64,000 bases of DNA from Massariosphaeria phaeospora (GCA_011032825.1 JAADJZ010000031.1:62001-126000); one strand, 5' to 3'. Positions 10,652 through 21,449 are shown, counted from the first letter of the stretch. Numbers and translations are program-made. Notes: generated by a model from the letters alone, not told the origin.

Positions 10652-11596
10652 TACTCGACAAAGGCGGGGGCCTCCTTCCCGCGGGCTGTTTATACCTCGG
10701 CGTACCTCAGCGCAACTCAACTGCCGCGCCTTCTCTATTACATACCCCTTTCCTCCCTCTAACGTCTAGCGTCCAGCCAAACCACTTCCCTTCCATACAC
10801 TTCCCTTCCACACACTTTCCTCTCCTTTCCTCGTCCTCCCACTCTCCACTCTTCCTCTAAACACACAAAATAACAACAAGCCCGTCACTTCCCAACCCCA
10901 AACTCAAACTCAAACTCACCCCCGAACCCTGCACCTGCCCCCGAACTTATCTAATAACTCCAGATCAGATCAGATCAGATTAGATTAATAAATCGATAAA
11001 TTGTCGTTCGTTTGAAAGCAGGCAGCGGAGCTTTGACGGAGCTTTAAGTAGCAAGGTTAGCGCAGTATATGCAGTATAGTTAGTGTAGTGTACGAAAGGC
11101 TTGTTTGTAAGTTGCAACCTGCTACCTTGTTTGTTTGTTTATCTATATATGTACATACCCCCACACACAGCGCTCCATGCGACCAAACAAACAAACAAAC
11201 CAAACAAGTACGCGCCGCCACAGACAGTCGCCATTCCTTCCTTTTTGCCCCATCCCACCCGTCCCCCCTGCCCCGCGCCCTCTCCAACAACGCAGTCTGA
11301 AAATGCAGCTCAGCTCCAAGCAGACAGACAGACAGACGACACTCAAAACCCCCACACCGCACGCTCCCCACCGCCCAACTCAAACTTAGCCTCACCCTCA
11401 CCCTGACCTCCAACACGCATAACAACCGACAGCATCTCCCCATCTATCTATCAAGAACCATGGACTCAATCTATTCAAATCAGCAATAAATCCAAAGTAC
11501 CTAATACCCAACTACATACATACAACACAGCCAGATTTTTTAATCCATAATGCCAGCGGCAAACCCCCGGACATTGTCAGCAACAACACTTATGCA
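10652..11596. other. intergenic region, 3' of GH51 gene
   Basis: C-rich on the plus strand, with a pentameric GATCA run at about 10965-10990 and TTTG/CAAA runs near 11125-11210. Overlapping short frames on both strands come from the biased composition. No gene or RNA is supported. Confidence 0.5.
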
Positions 11597-13751
11597 CTAC
11601 CACGCATCCCCATCCTTATCATCCCCCTTCCTCTTCTTACCCCTCCCCTTCCCCTTCTTCCCCTTCTTCCCCTTTCCCTCCCCCTCCACCTCACTACCAC
11701 CCACCTCCAAAACCCCCACACTCAACTCCGGCATCCCAAACTCAAACACGCCCCCCCTCCCCGCCCACACCTCCCTCACCCTCTCCTCCACCACATTCCC
11801 CCCCGTCGCCGGATCATTGTACCCCCACGGCCCATCCGTGCCCGTCAAAACCGTCAACTCTGCCCGCGCCCCCTCTTCAATACCCTCAAACGCCACCCTA
11901 ACATCCGTATCCGCCCCCCCCGTAGTATTATAATTCGCGCCCTTCCACACCCTCTTCCCACCCCCCTCACCCATCCCCGCCACCCAAAACAAGCTCGTCG
12001 TATTCCCCGCCGCCGGGCTCGTCGGCAGCGTGTGCGAAATCGCGTGCGTAGCAATCAGTTTGAAGACGTGCCAGCTGGTGCTGAAGGTCGTTTTGCGCGT
12101 GTCGGCCTCGAACTCGACCATGCAGACGGACCACTGCCAGCGGTTCATGTTGCGCAGCAGCGGCGCGTACGTGGCGCCGAGGATGCGGTCGCCGTTGCGC
12201 TCCGACGAGATCATGAAGATGGCCTCGGCGACGCCGCCGATCCACCAGGGGAAGGCGGAGAGGTTGCCGGCCCAGCGGATGCCGCCGTTGACGTGCGTGG
12301 CGGCGAATTCGCCGACGAGGGTCAGGTTGTCGGCGGTGAGGTTGTCGAATTTGTGGAACTCGTTGTAGAAGTCGTCGGGCATGCGGTAGGGGTGGTAGTC
12401 GCCGGCCGCGGGCAGCGGGATCGTCATGTTGTCGTAGACGCTGGGGCTGGCGATGATCTGAATATCTGGGTATGCGGCTTCGATGGCGTCCTTGAACATG
12501 GGGAAGCGGTAGTCCATGTAGGAATCGTAGCCGGCGACGCCGCCGCCGAGCCAGTCCTCGTTGCCCACTTCTACGTACTTGAGGGGCCAGGGCTCGGGGT
12601 AGCCGAGAGACGCACGCAGGGCGCCGTACGTAGTGGAGGCGTCGCCGCGGATGAATTCGATCTCGTTGAGTGCGTCTTCCACCCATGGGCCAAGATCAGT
12701 TTGGTTGATGTAGCCGCCGTCGAGAGCGAGACCGGCCCATATGCCGAGGACTGAGGTGATTAGTTTCTTTCTTATTACATGCATAAGAGAACTCACTAGG
12801 CTCCAATCCCATATCCGTACACCAATTCAAATACTCAACGAGTCCAAACCCATCAGTGGTCTGGTAGCCCCAAACGCCAGGTCGTCCTGGCCTATTCTTG
12901 AGCGGGCCGATCGTCTCGTTCCATTTCCAGGGATTTGCAAGATCCGGCCCTTCGAGCGCATTGCCACCTGGGAACCGCAAGAATTTCGGGTTCAAGGCCG
13001 CAAATGCTTCCGCAATATCAATACGGAAGCCATTCTCCCTACCTTTATAAGTGGGCGGGAAGAGGGAGATGAGGTTGAACTCCAGCGATCCGCCATCGCA
13101 GCCGGATGGGTCGAAAGTTATAGCAAACGTGTTGTTTCCGTTCGGTGCGTCCTTCGTGGGCACCAGAGTAAAATTGTGCTGAACCCATTCAGCAGGACGA
13201 CTGTGACTTCTTACTTCGACACTGCCGAAGGACTCGTTTGTGAGCGCTGACTGCAGGCTGGCAGTGAAGGTGCCGTGGTACCCTCCCTTGACGTAGAAGC
13301 TGCCTTTGTACTCCTGCTTCCGGACGTCCATTCCCCAGAATCCCGCATTCGCAAAGCCAATTGGTTTTGAGGCGGTAGTGTTTCGCGAGCGAGCGACGGT
13401 CATACTCGAGGGCAGTGCCTCGGAGAGCGGACTGCTCGAATTCTTGATAGAGAGGCGGGCGCCGTTGATGGAAGTCCATCCGGAGAGCGATACCGGGTAG
13501 CGACTACTGCCTTGGAAGGCACGATTGCGAATCAGCTCTGCGTACAGGCCTCCGTCTCCGGCGTTGTTGATGTCCTTTGAGAATCAACAATGACCTTCGT
13601 TCAACTCAATATCTGGACATACCTCGTGCATCAACCCATAGGGCATATCACTCGTCTTGTTTCCCCCACTTGCATGCACTGTGATGTCCACAGCCGAGAC
13701 AGCACGCCCCAGCATTGCCAGGCATGCCACTGTTGCTTTGATCCCAACCAT
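11597..13751 (-). CDS. GH51 alpha-L-arabinofuranosidase, secreted
   Basis: Three exons: 13751-13623, 13574-12797 and 12750-11597, giving 686 aa. The introns are 48 and 46 nt (GTATGT donor with AAG acceptor; GTGAGT donor with TCAG acceptor). It removes arabinose side chains from arabinoxylan and arabinan outside the cell. A signal peptide of about 20 residues is followed by the family start Y-G-L-M-H-E-D-I-N-N-A-G-D-G-G. The carbohydrate-binding and barrel parts include F-L-R-F-P-G-G-N. The acid/base Glu is in V-G-N-E-D-W (about residue 367) and the nucleophile Glu in L-V-G-E-F-A-A-T-H-V-N-G-G. The beta-sandwich end is followed by an unusual tail of about 35 residues made mostly of Gly, Lys, Glu and Asp, not expected in this family. 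It stands upstream of no other pectin or xylan gene; the GH11 xylanase is 22 kb away. Confidence 0.95.
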
Positions 13752-14472
13752 CTTGACGATAATATGTCTTAGCGTCCGTCAGTATTCGGTGAAACACCAG
13801 ACAGTGCTCGAGAAACGTTCGCATGATTGACCTTTAACCAGGAGTCCAGGACCGATCAAATGTTGAGCGTTCGTTCCTCGGCACGATAGATTGCTTTCCC
13901 CTGCTAGTCTAACGAATTAGAATGATATTTTCCCGGGTTCGACGTCATGTATATCCTAGTCTCCGCAGGTTAAACAGCCTAAGCCCGGGCGCCGGGAAAT
14001 AGTGTGGAAGACACCCAGAGTTGAGGGCTGTGTGGTAGTTCCTGAAAGATCGACGAAAAGTAGTACACTGCTTGATTGGCGGAAGCCCTGTCTAAGGGTA
14101 CGATGCGGATAAATATGGCCATGGCATGCTCGATTACCACCGGCCCGAAAGCGGGCTGCATGGCTAGCACTTGGCTAGACTTGTTCAATGGGGTGCCAAA
14201 CGCGGGGCAGGGGAATAGTACACAGTGGAGGCGGGGTGGCTAGGCCATAGAACGTTGGGAGGGGAGCTTAATCGCTTGGATATTTATAATAATGACTGAG
14301 TTGAGGGGAATCACCTACAGGACAGGAGGCTGAGATGGCGGACTCCTGATGCCAAGCCAGGTACAATGCCGTCGGTTCTGCCGTCCAATATCTACGCCAA
14401 GTTGAGATCAACCGAAACACCATGATAATTTCGTACAGTAGGTCATGACTTCTTGGAACATGGTTGGTTTAC
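13752..14472. other. GH51 upstream region, no gene seen
   Basis: Holds the promoter of the arabinofuranosidase and the 3' flank of the next minus-strand gene. No obvious TATA box or XlnR-type GGCTAAA was found. A short minus-strand frame at 13979-14188 is not supported as a gene. Confidence 0.45.
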
Positions 14473-16047
14473 TTAGTGCGACCAGAACCATCCCTTCTTT
14501 TCCTTTTGCACAGGTGCTGGCGGATGCTGTGCTCCTCGGACCGCTCTCCACGGGTCTTGGGCTTGCGCGTCGGCTGCCTGGCCGCGCTGTGTCTGCACCG
14601 TTTCGGAACTTTCTTCTCTGCCATCAGCGAAACGCTTCTTCAGTAGGACCTTCGTTGTCACAGTCCCGTCCGCCGCGACTGTACGCTCGGTTGTAGTGAG
14701 TGTGGACAGAATAGAGGGACGCGGTGCCATTCTAGGTTCATCAGATGGCGTGGATCCTGGGCCCAACAGCCGTTCGTATGCTTCTAGCTCGGTTGCTGGA
14801 AATCTGCCTTGAGCAGTTTTAGGTGTGGGTGGCTCATCATGCTGGTCCTCGTGGTCGTGCGCGTATTCATAGCTCGGCTCCTCGCTGGCCTCCTCGCTTT
14901 CCCAGGGCACGCGTTTAGGATACTCTGCTCGCTCTTGGCGCGTAGCTGTTGGGAGTCCGAAGTCAGGGTCCCAAAACCGTCTGACCCACTGATTGTACGA
15001 CATTTGATCAGACCGTCCGAGCCTGTCTGATGGGATAAGAGGTGTTCCGCGATCGGCGCGAATGAGGTCCTCGAACGCATCTCGCCACTGCATCTGCGCC
15101 CGCCGCAGTTGCTCATTCCCTTCGAGAGTCCGCGGAGAATATGCGTCCTGATGTGAGAATGAGTCGGGACGCATCATGCGATTCACCTCATCTACTATCA
15201 TATCGCCGAGGTCATCAAGGAAGGTTCGGCTTTGAGAGGGCGTCGCGTCGGCTGGATTGCGGGCGTCGGCCGGAGGAGGCCATGCGAATGACCAATTGTG
15301 CGCCCTTGGCTCCCGTTCGGCGCCCTGAGGCTGCTCTTCGCGCATGTTACGCTTGCTTGCCTCCCATCGTGCACGAGCTAGATCCCGCTTGTCTTTTAGC
15401 CCTTCGAGGACTTGCTCGACATGAGCGGGAGTAGCGTTCGAGTCGTCGCTCGCATGCGGCCGCTGCTCTTGCATGAGGTTGAGAAGGAAGTCCTGCTCAA
15501 GCCGCCCATTGCACATGCTTGTATCGCGGGGGCCTGTAGGCTCTGATGAATGCTCGTCGTCATAGGGCTTGGGCACCCCCCAGCCCCACGAGGACGCCCA
15601 CTGCTGGCCCTTGGCACTGCCCACCTTCTCCACCAGCTCCGTCTGTTTGCGGGCGTCGTCGGTGGCCGTCGCGCTTGTCCTCGCACTCTCCACGATGTCT
15701 GCCCGGATTTCGTTTACTCGCTCGTCGAGCCTCAACAGCTCCTCGCCCTTGTCCAGCACGGCCTGCACATCGCCCACGCGGTAGAGCTCCCGCGCCTCGG
15801 ACCGGACATTCAGCGCTTTAGTCACAAGATGGTCGAGCTCTGCGCATTTGGCTGGGTCGGCGGGCCCAAACAGACACTGTTCGCGGGCGAGGCGGCCGTT
15901 GTTATAGCGCGCGATGGTGTGGGGGAGGCGGAAGACGGTGCTGAAGAGGGTCGAGACTTGGTCGTCGGCGAAGCGGCGGAAGGCGATGAACGGGTTGTCT
16001 TCCGGGGCGGGCCGGTCGCGGCGGGGGGCGTCGTCGCTGGGGGGCAT
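14473..16047 (-). CDS. conserved fungal hypothetical protein, 524 aa
   Basis: One long intronless frame. The N-terminal block (about 12-60: N-P-F-I-A-F-R-R-F-A-D-D-Q then L-F-S-T-V-F and P-H-T-I-A-R-Y) looks like the conserved core seen in related filamentous-fungal proteins. Residues about 70-130 are predicted helical and charged. The middle is acidic and low complexity. Near the C terminus lies T-E-R-T-V-x-x-D-G-T-V-T-T-K followed by K-R-F-A-D-G-R-E-E-S-S-E-T, and the protein ends in a basic, aromatic K-K-G-W-F-W. The D-G-T-V-x-x-K and D-G-R-x-E-S-x-E-T pattern is loosely like the C-terminal segment of HAX1-type mitochondrial proteins, but the match is too short to claim. No signal peptide or clear TM helix. 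Function unknown. Confidence 0.8.
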   Translation of the reverse strand: MPPSDDAPRRDRPAPEDNPFIAFRRFADDQVSTLFSTVFRLPHTIARYNNGRLAREQCLFGPADPAKCAELDHLVTKALNVRSEARELYRVGDVQAVLDKGEELLRLDERVNEIRADIVESARTSATATDDARKQTELVEKVGSAKGQQWASSWGWGVPKPYDDEHSSEPTGPRDTSMCNGRLEQDFLLNLMQEQRPHASDDSNATPAHVEQVLEGLKDKRDLARARWEASKRNMREEQPQGAEREPRAHNWSFAWPPPADARNPADATPSQSRTFLDDLGDMIVDEVNRMMRPDSFSHQDAYSPRTLEGNEQLRRAQMQWRDAFEDLIRADRGTPLIPSDRLGRSDQMSYNQWVRRFWDPDFGLPTATRQERAEYPKRVPWESEEASEEPSYEYAHDHEDQHDEPPTPKTAQGRFPATELEAYERLLGPGSTPSDEPRMAPRPSILSTLTTTERTVAADGTVTTKVLLKKRFADGREESSETVQTQRGQAADAQAQDPWRAVRGAQHPPAPVQKEKKGWFWSH

Positions 16048-16082
16048 GTTGTGGTGATGGGCGACGGACGAGCGTAGAGTTG

Positions 16083-16132
16083 TGAGTGGTGAGTGGTGAG
16101 TGGTGAGTGGTGAGTTGTGAGTTGTGAGTTGT
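16083..16132. repeat. GTGAGTG heptamer tandem repeat
   Basis: About seven copies of a GTGAGTG/GTGAGTT unit, starting 36 bp upstream of the Met of the 524-aa protein, so probably in its 5' leader. Confidence 0.8.
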
Positions 16133-16177
16133 TGCAGCAGTTGTTGAGGGGTGGTGCGAGGCTCGAGGTGGTGCCTA

Positions 16178-16280
16178 TGCCTGGGCGGGGCGTGACTGCC
16201 TGGGCGGGGCGTGACTGCCTGGGCGGGGCGTGACTGCCTGGGCGGGGCGTGACTGCCTGGGCGGGGCGTGACTGCCTGGA
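16178..16280. repeat. 19-bp GC-box minisatellite in promoter
   Basis: Five identical copies of TGCCTGGGCGGGGCGTGAC (16178-16272) plus a partial sixth. It lies 130-230 bp upstream of the 524-aa protein's start. Each unit holds GGGCGGGGC, which includes GCGGGG, a match to the CreA/Mig1 consensus SYGGRG. The exact identity of the copies indicates recent expansion. A regulatory role is inferred from position only. Confidence 0.85.
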
Positions 16281-17700
16281 TAGCGGCGGCGGCGGTGGCG
16301 TCGGCGCGAAACCAAGCGCCCGCCGCCCCCGCGACCTTCGATCATCCGGGGCTGCCACTCGTCTCCATCGACCGCTCCGTCGCGAAACACGATGCATCCT
16401 CTCTGCTGAGCGTCACCCAGCGAGCAGATGCTCTCGTCCATGCCACTATCGAGCGGTACTCACTGCCCACTCACCATGTCGCCGCTCTTTGGACCCATGC
16501 ACAGCCAAACACCCCGAAGAACGGGCTTCTGAGCGCGTAGTTCCCAAAAGCGAGCAAGGCTTAGAAACTTCCGAGGCAGTTGATCGATATTAGGTAGTAG
16601 TCTCGCGAGCCTCATCTCACGACATTGGGACTTCCACAAAGCTCCACAATGTACTCAGTAGCCAGCGCATGAAAGCGGTAATTAACCTTCAAGGTCCCAG
16701 TGGCTGAGCTGAGCCTCATCGGACAACGTCAAACCGGCCTTCACACTGTAACCCATCCTCCTCTCTGTCTGGACCTCATCGTACGACTTATCAGCACACT
16801 CTGAGGGACGCCTCGCCTATACCAGTAGACAACGATGCATGTCCGACGAAACGGACAATCCGCGGAGCCACGAACCCCAACACCACACATGGGACCCGTG
16901 GATGCAAACAACACTCTCGTCCAGCTCTGCGGTTCCCGTCTCTCTGCCGCTCTCCCCCCGCACGTCAATATACCGGCACATGTACCAACACAACGCATGA
17001 TCTTGGTACCCTTGGCTGCATCGCGGTCAAGAAAGTTAGACACTTTCTAGACAGCTACAACTGCCAAGAGAGTCGTACCAACCATTCCAGCATCCAGTTC
17101 TGATGCCTATGATGCGCATCCAAGCCCTCAAAGTGGAGCCTTCGATCGTCACGCTGCCAGCGCAGGTCCAGATAGGCGGATAGCGCCAAGCGCCAAGTTT
17201 GGCGTTTTGGAACTAAGCGCATCAATCCCCAAAGTCCCAAGATGCGGAGCGGGCAGCACGAGTGGAACACGGGGCCTCGACAAGCCTTGGACGACACGGC
17301 TCGACTCGTCCACCCAAGCCTCCCCGGTGAGGGAAAACTTTTTCATCTATCTCTCGGGCGATTGTTACACAGCCTTCTTTCTGAGCCTGAGCGATAATTG
17401 ATAGCTACGACTACGCAGTCCTCGAACGCCTGGCTCCAGCCCCTTCGCAATCCCACAGCAAAAGCTTCGTTTCGAGCCTATGCCAACCACGTAAGTTACG
17501 GCATCCGCTCGGTTGGGTTGCACCGTGCGGGCAAAACAATCCGTGCGACTGATGCGCGGCGAAGCCCATGCCGTCTTGTTGTTTCCTTGCCCTATTTATT
17601 TCTGGGCTTGGTCGATGCTTGTTTCGAGGATCGTACTGTACCACTGCCATTTCGAGCTCAGCTTAGGTGGAACGCCCAGCACCGGGACGTCACACCACGC
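16281..17700. other. intergenic region, no gene seen
   Basis: Short frames on both strands without domains, signal peptides or splice support. No repeat or RNA gene was recognised. Confidence 0.5.
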
Positions 17701-17756
17701 TTTCACGGGCGGAGCAAACTAGTGCGTGGGACAAGTAGACTGTCGTGCTCGCCACA

Positions 17757-17764
17757 CTATATAA
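17757..17764 (+). promoter_or_regulatory. TATA box of the small secreted protein gene
   Basis: CTATATAAAC about 200 bp upstream of the start codon at 17963. With initiation about 30 bp downstream this gives a leader of roughly 170 nt that contains a duplicated segment. Confidence 0.65.
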
Positions 17765-17829
17765 ACGACACGGCTACTCTGCAAAAGTTTCTGTGCCATC
17801 CAGCCCAACTGCCTCTTCGCCTCGCATAT

Positions 17830-17948
17830 CTCTCTCTCTCTCTGCAGAACAGAACACCAGAACCGAACATCTTGTTCATCGCCACCGACATCCTTTCTTT
17901 GTCTCTCTCCACAGAATAGAATCTCAGAACGGAACATCTCGTCCATCG
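17830..17948 (+). repeat. duplicated 5' leader segment
   Basis: Two copies, 67 bp apart, of a pyrimidine-rich run followed by CAGAAYAGAAYMYCAGAAC and GAACATCTYGTYCATCG (37 bp from 17845 and from 17912, about seven differences). The second copy ends about 14 bp before the start codon of the small secreted protein. Each copy looks like a polypyrimidine tract plus CAG, i.e. a possible 3' splice site. Confidence 0.75.
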
Positions 17949-17962
17949 AACATCCTCTCACC

Positions 17963-18166
17963 ATGCGTCTCTCCATCATCCTCTCCACCCTCCTCATGGG
18001 CGTCGCCCTCGCGCTTCCCGACCCCACACCCCAGGGCTACTCCGGCCCTTGCTCGACCAGCAACTGCGGCGTCAGCGGCAAGACCTGCAGTGGCGGGAGA
18101 CTCTGCGTCGGATGGCCGTCCGTGGATCCGGCCAAGAGGAAGGGCTGCACCTGCTCGAGCGCCTAA
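17963..18166 (+). CDS. small cysteine-rich secreted protein, effector-like
   Basis: Single-exon frame of 67 aa. Residues 1-17 form a clean signal peptide (basic start, long Leu/Ile/Val core, A-L-A end). The mature peptide of about 50 residues has six Cys at 30, 35, 42, 48, 62 and 64, enough for three disulphides, plus several Gly and Ser and a short basic K-R-K before the last pair. This size and Cys count are typical of fungal apoplastic effectors and antimicrobial peptides, but no family was recognised. A TATA box and a duplicated leader lie upstream. A GTGAGT at 18181 and a TTTTAG ending at about 18235 suggest an intron in the 3' untranslated region. Confidence 0.8.
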   Translation: MRLSIILSTLLMGVALALPDPTPQGYSGPCSTSNCGVSGKTCSGGRLCVGWPSVDPAKRKGCTCSSA

Positions 18167-19706
18167 GGGGTACCAGCTCGGTGAGTTGTTCTTGCGCGTC
18201 GTATGAAAACGAGTCCTGAAGCTGATTATGTTTTAGAGTTAGGGTCCACGAGGTTGTGTGTATTAGCAGGAGGAGTGGGCGTGGTGATATGCTTGCATGA
18301 TGTTATGACTTGTAGCGTTGGCGGCATTTGTACGGTTGTTTACTTCTTAGACATACTTTTACCCCAATTTACTACTATATCAAACCAAATCAAACTGAAC
18401 CAAACCAAACTTGTTCGCCATCGCTGCTACTGTGCCGTTTTGTTCGTGGCATCAGTCTCGATACGCGCTGTCGCACGGAATAATGCCTTCGACGGGTCGC
18501 GCGGTCGTGTAAAGGACCCTTGCTTGTGCCACGAGTGTCGTTCACGGCCCGAGGAAACTTAACGGAAGGCACCGCTCTGGCCATGGTTCGGTGCGGCGTT
18601 GCGGCGTTGCGGCGTTGCTGAATATACAGACTTATCTCAGATTCTGGTTTCGTGCTTCGTGCTTCGTGCTTCGTGCTTCGTGCTTCGTGCTTCGTGCTTC
18701 GCTACGGCGACTCAACTCGTTCAAGACTACGTACGTATCCATTCCCATCTAAACGATTGCGTCTAGATCCATGCTCTATTATCAAAACATCATATTCCCA
18801 TCTACCACTACCATTCACCCTCTTCTTTTAACCCGCTGTATCCCTATCTTTTACAAAGTACGTTTCTTCTTCTTCTACTCCTACTACTAACGCGCAGACC
18901 TTAACCTTCGCGCTTTATTTATACACGTAACTTAACTACCCCCTTGCGCAAATTGTCTATTTATCGTCTCCTAGTAGGTAGTCTGCTTTTGGACGCTTCG
19001 GTGGGTGTAGTGTAGGCTTTTAATGCTGTTGGTGAGGTGATGTACGACGCGCTTTAGCATGACGTTACTGGGAGTGATCGTATGCGGTAGTGGTGGTGTG
19101 AGCTAGATGGAGAGGTTTTCCTGATGGTCGCGCGAGTTGAGTTGGGTTCAGTGGGGTTGAGTGTCTGGGTCCTTGGTGCTGATGTCGAGGCGAGACGGGC
19201 GTGGTCTTGGGAATAGGACTGGGACTGGAGGGGTGGTTGTGGCTACTACTATACGGGTGAGAGGAGATGGTAGCTCGAACTGAACTAAACGGAACGGAAC
19301 TCGATATGCGCTTCTTAGCGTGTAGTAGCTGCGTCGTAGAGCGATGCACGTAGATATTCATCCTCGTCTGAAACTTATCTACTACTTTTACAGTAAGAAG
19401 TAGTTAGGCATAAAGCAGACTAAGAGCAATGCTTCCAAGAATTGATCGCTTACAGGAGACTGGGACTCCTGAACGATGCTGTAGCACTAGGTAGATGTAG
19501 GAAGGCATGCGGAGGTTTGGGCGGGACGGCGAGGCTGCTGGAGACGGTCTTGTATTGGGGAGTGGAGAAATTGGATCGGGGGTTTTGCGGTTGAGGGGAC
19601 TTGGGTACGGTACTGCCATGTACGAGCGGGGGTTATTACCTATATTATTCCCAAGAGCTTCGACCGACGCAGTCGCGCAATAGCTAGAACACGTCAACAC
19701 TGCCGC
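18167..19706. other. intergenic region with simple repeats
   Basis: Contains the likely 3' UTR intron of the small secreted protein (18181-18235), three copies of GCGGCGTT near 18592-18618 and a heptamer array at 18649-18704. Frames at 19065-19361 and 19404-19700 on the minus strand lack coding character. Nothing else seen. Confidence 0.5.
18649..18704. repeat. TTCGTGC heptamer array, eight exact copies
   Basis: Eight perfect head-to-tail copies of TTCGTGC. The run is 56 bp, in non-coding DNA, and is likely length-variable between isolates. Confidence 0.9.
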
Positions 19707-20786
19707 TCACACCCATCTCCTCGTCCACAACTCCTCCCCCAAGTCATCCCAATCCCCCGGTCCCGCCATCCTCCTCTCCACCCTCCTCATAGCATTCCGC
19801 ACCCAAAAGTTCTCCCAGCCCTCCCCCCAGTCATACTTTTCCGTCTTCACAACCTCTTGCAGAAACTCGTCCTCCGAAGCCGGATGCCAGTGCGTCAACC
19901 GCCCATCACCTCTCCACGGCAGCCCCGGTTTCCTAAAGACGTCCGACACCGCGTTGGCGTAGAGATGCGGGAACGCAGCTTCCTCGCGGCGCTGCAGACG
20001 CGCGAGAAAGGGAACGGCGGTGGCGATGGAGACGCGCACTGCGGAGATGCCGGAGGCGTCTGGCCGGGATAGCGGGAGAGTGAGATGGGCGAGTGGAGAG
20101 AAGTCTACGGGGGCGCTGAGGAGGTGCTCGTCGCCGGTGCGGACAAGGACGAGGGTTTGGTGGTGCGAGAGTTTGTCTAGGGAGTAGATTGTCGGGTCTT
20201 CTGCAGTGCGGAAATCTGCAGCGAGTGGTTCGGGAAGGTGCTGGTCGAGAACGACAAGCAGGGCGCGGCAGAGTGGGAGAAGCTTGTAGTTCCGCGCGCT
20301 ACAGTCTTCTGAAAAGGTGCGTTTTTCTATTCGTTCGTCTTCGACAGCCTGGTCGATGATCTCCGCTGTAGCGTTGCAGAGGTTCCGATGCATGTCCATA
20401 AGCTCCGGTAACGTCGTCGGCACACAGCTTTGCATCTCAAAGTACTTTCCAAAGTAGTACCCGAAGTCTACGCGGGGATGCATCTCATGGTGCTTGTACC
20501 AGGCTTTGCATATTGCGCCACCGGGATAGATGAGCGTTTCTTGCTGCGTTTCGTACACGATGGATAGCTTGTTGCAGAGGGTGCGGGCATCAAATTCGAA
20601 TGAACCCTTCTGGTTTGTGTAATCGCAGAAGCTGCGGAGGAACTCTGCGTCTAGCTTAGCTGGAGCTCGGTTCCAGTATATTCGTAGCTCTTGTTGGTGT
20701 AGGTATTGTTGCTGCAGGCGGTATTCCCTGCGGATCTCCTCTATGACGCGGGGATCGGTGGGGGCGATGGGATCGTGTATAGCCAT
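19707..20786 (-). CDS. orphan protein at the left end of the tandem block, 359 aa
   Basis: Single-exon frame starting with Met at 20786. The N terminus is helical and charged with a Gln-rich stretch (R-L-Q-Q-Q-Y). The middle has scattered Cys and aromatics; the C terminus is Trp-rich (D-W-G-E-G-W-E-N-F-W) and basic. No signal peptide, TM helix or domain was recognised. It lacks the C-terminal motif of the five paralogues that follow, so it is not placed in that family. It has the same orientation, and its promoter carries a TTTATATGAAGGTTAG block (20941-20956) similar to theirs, which may reflect shared ancestry of the block or chance. Confidence 0.65.
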   Translation of the reverse strand: MAIHDPIAPTDPRVIEEIRREYRLQQQYLHQQELRIYWNRAPAKLDAEFLRSFCDYTNQKGSFEFDARTLCNKLSIVYETQQETLIYPGGAICKAWYKHHEMHPRVDFGYYFGKYFEMQSCVPTTLPELMDMHRNLCNATAEIIDQAVEDERIEKRTFSEDCSARNYKLLPLCRALLVVLDQHLPEPLAADFRTAEDPTIYSLDKLSHHQTLVLVRTGDEHLLSAPVDFSPLAHLTLPLSRPDASGISAVRVSIATAVPFLARLQRREEAAFPHLYANAVSDVFRKPGLPWRGDGRLTHWHPASEDEFLQEVVKTEKYDWGEGWENFWVRNAMRRVERRMAGPGDWDDLGEELWTRRWV

Positions 20787-21127
20787 GGTAGGATAAAGCG
20801 TGCGTCGAACTCGAGGGTACTTATTTTAGCTGTTGCGTTTGTGGGTCTTGTAGAGTGGACTTTGGAGCGTGAGGACGAGGAAGCAGAGAAATAGGGATCG
20901 GTTGACGATGATACATTCTCTAGTCTTGCGCGGATACGGATTTATATGAAGGTTAGAACAGAGTGAACCACGGGATCGGGTTTAAAACTGGGCTAGCAGA
21001 ACCATGGTTTCACAGGCAATAATGACTCCGCGAGCGAATCGGAAACCTACTAAATATCAGACGCCGAGCCAAGGGCCTGGGCGACCGTCGTTCAACACCC
21101 GACACCACCGACAAGACTTCGCGATCC

Positions 21128-21290
21128 TATTGACAGCCTAGAAGGTTGTAGCGATAGGTAACTAGTCTACTTTTATCTTTACAAAGCCCTATTATATATA
21201 GCATACTAGGTATTGTATAGGTACAGCTTGTAGAGGTAAGAGGATAGGCTTACCTTGGTGCGCATCAGAAACGAATTAATGCATAGGAGT
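21128..21290 (-). mobile_element. MITE-like repeat, diverged copy, left of paralogue A
   Basis: Read on the minus strand it shares, in order, GCATTAATTCGT, TACCTAGTAT, GGCTTTGTAAAGATAAAAGTAG and a GCTA-TTCTA stretch with the element at 22579-22756. The two copies are in opposite orientation and bracket paralogue A. The terminal repeats of this copy are degraded, so its ends are approximate. Confidence 0.6.
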
Positions 21291-21449
21291 GATTGTGCGT
21301 TTTCGGCGTGCGCTATCTATGGGGAACCATGGTTCGTCAAGATGACGCATATAAAACTTTCACTTTGCACACTCATATTATCTCTCAGATACAAACTACA
21401 TGCACGCCAAACGCCAAAGAATCAGAAACCCCAATACCGATCCACGCAC

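Noticed and set aside
13931..13950. GGGTTCGAC resembling a tRNA T-loop
   Set aside because: No acceptor, D or anticodon stem could be paired around it; no tRNA accepted anywhere in the window.
19707..20786. Orphan gene considered as a sixth array paralogue
   Set aside because: Same strand and a similar TATA block, but the W-M-x-D-V-x-E-V-L motif and the L-R-E-S block are absent.
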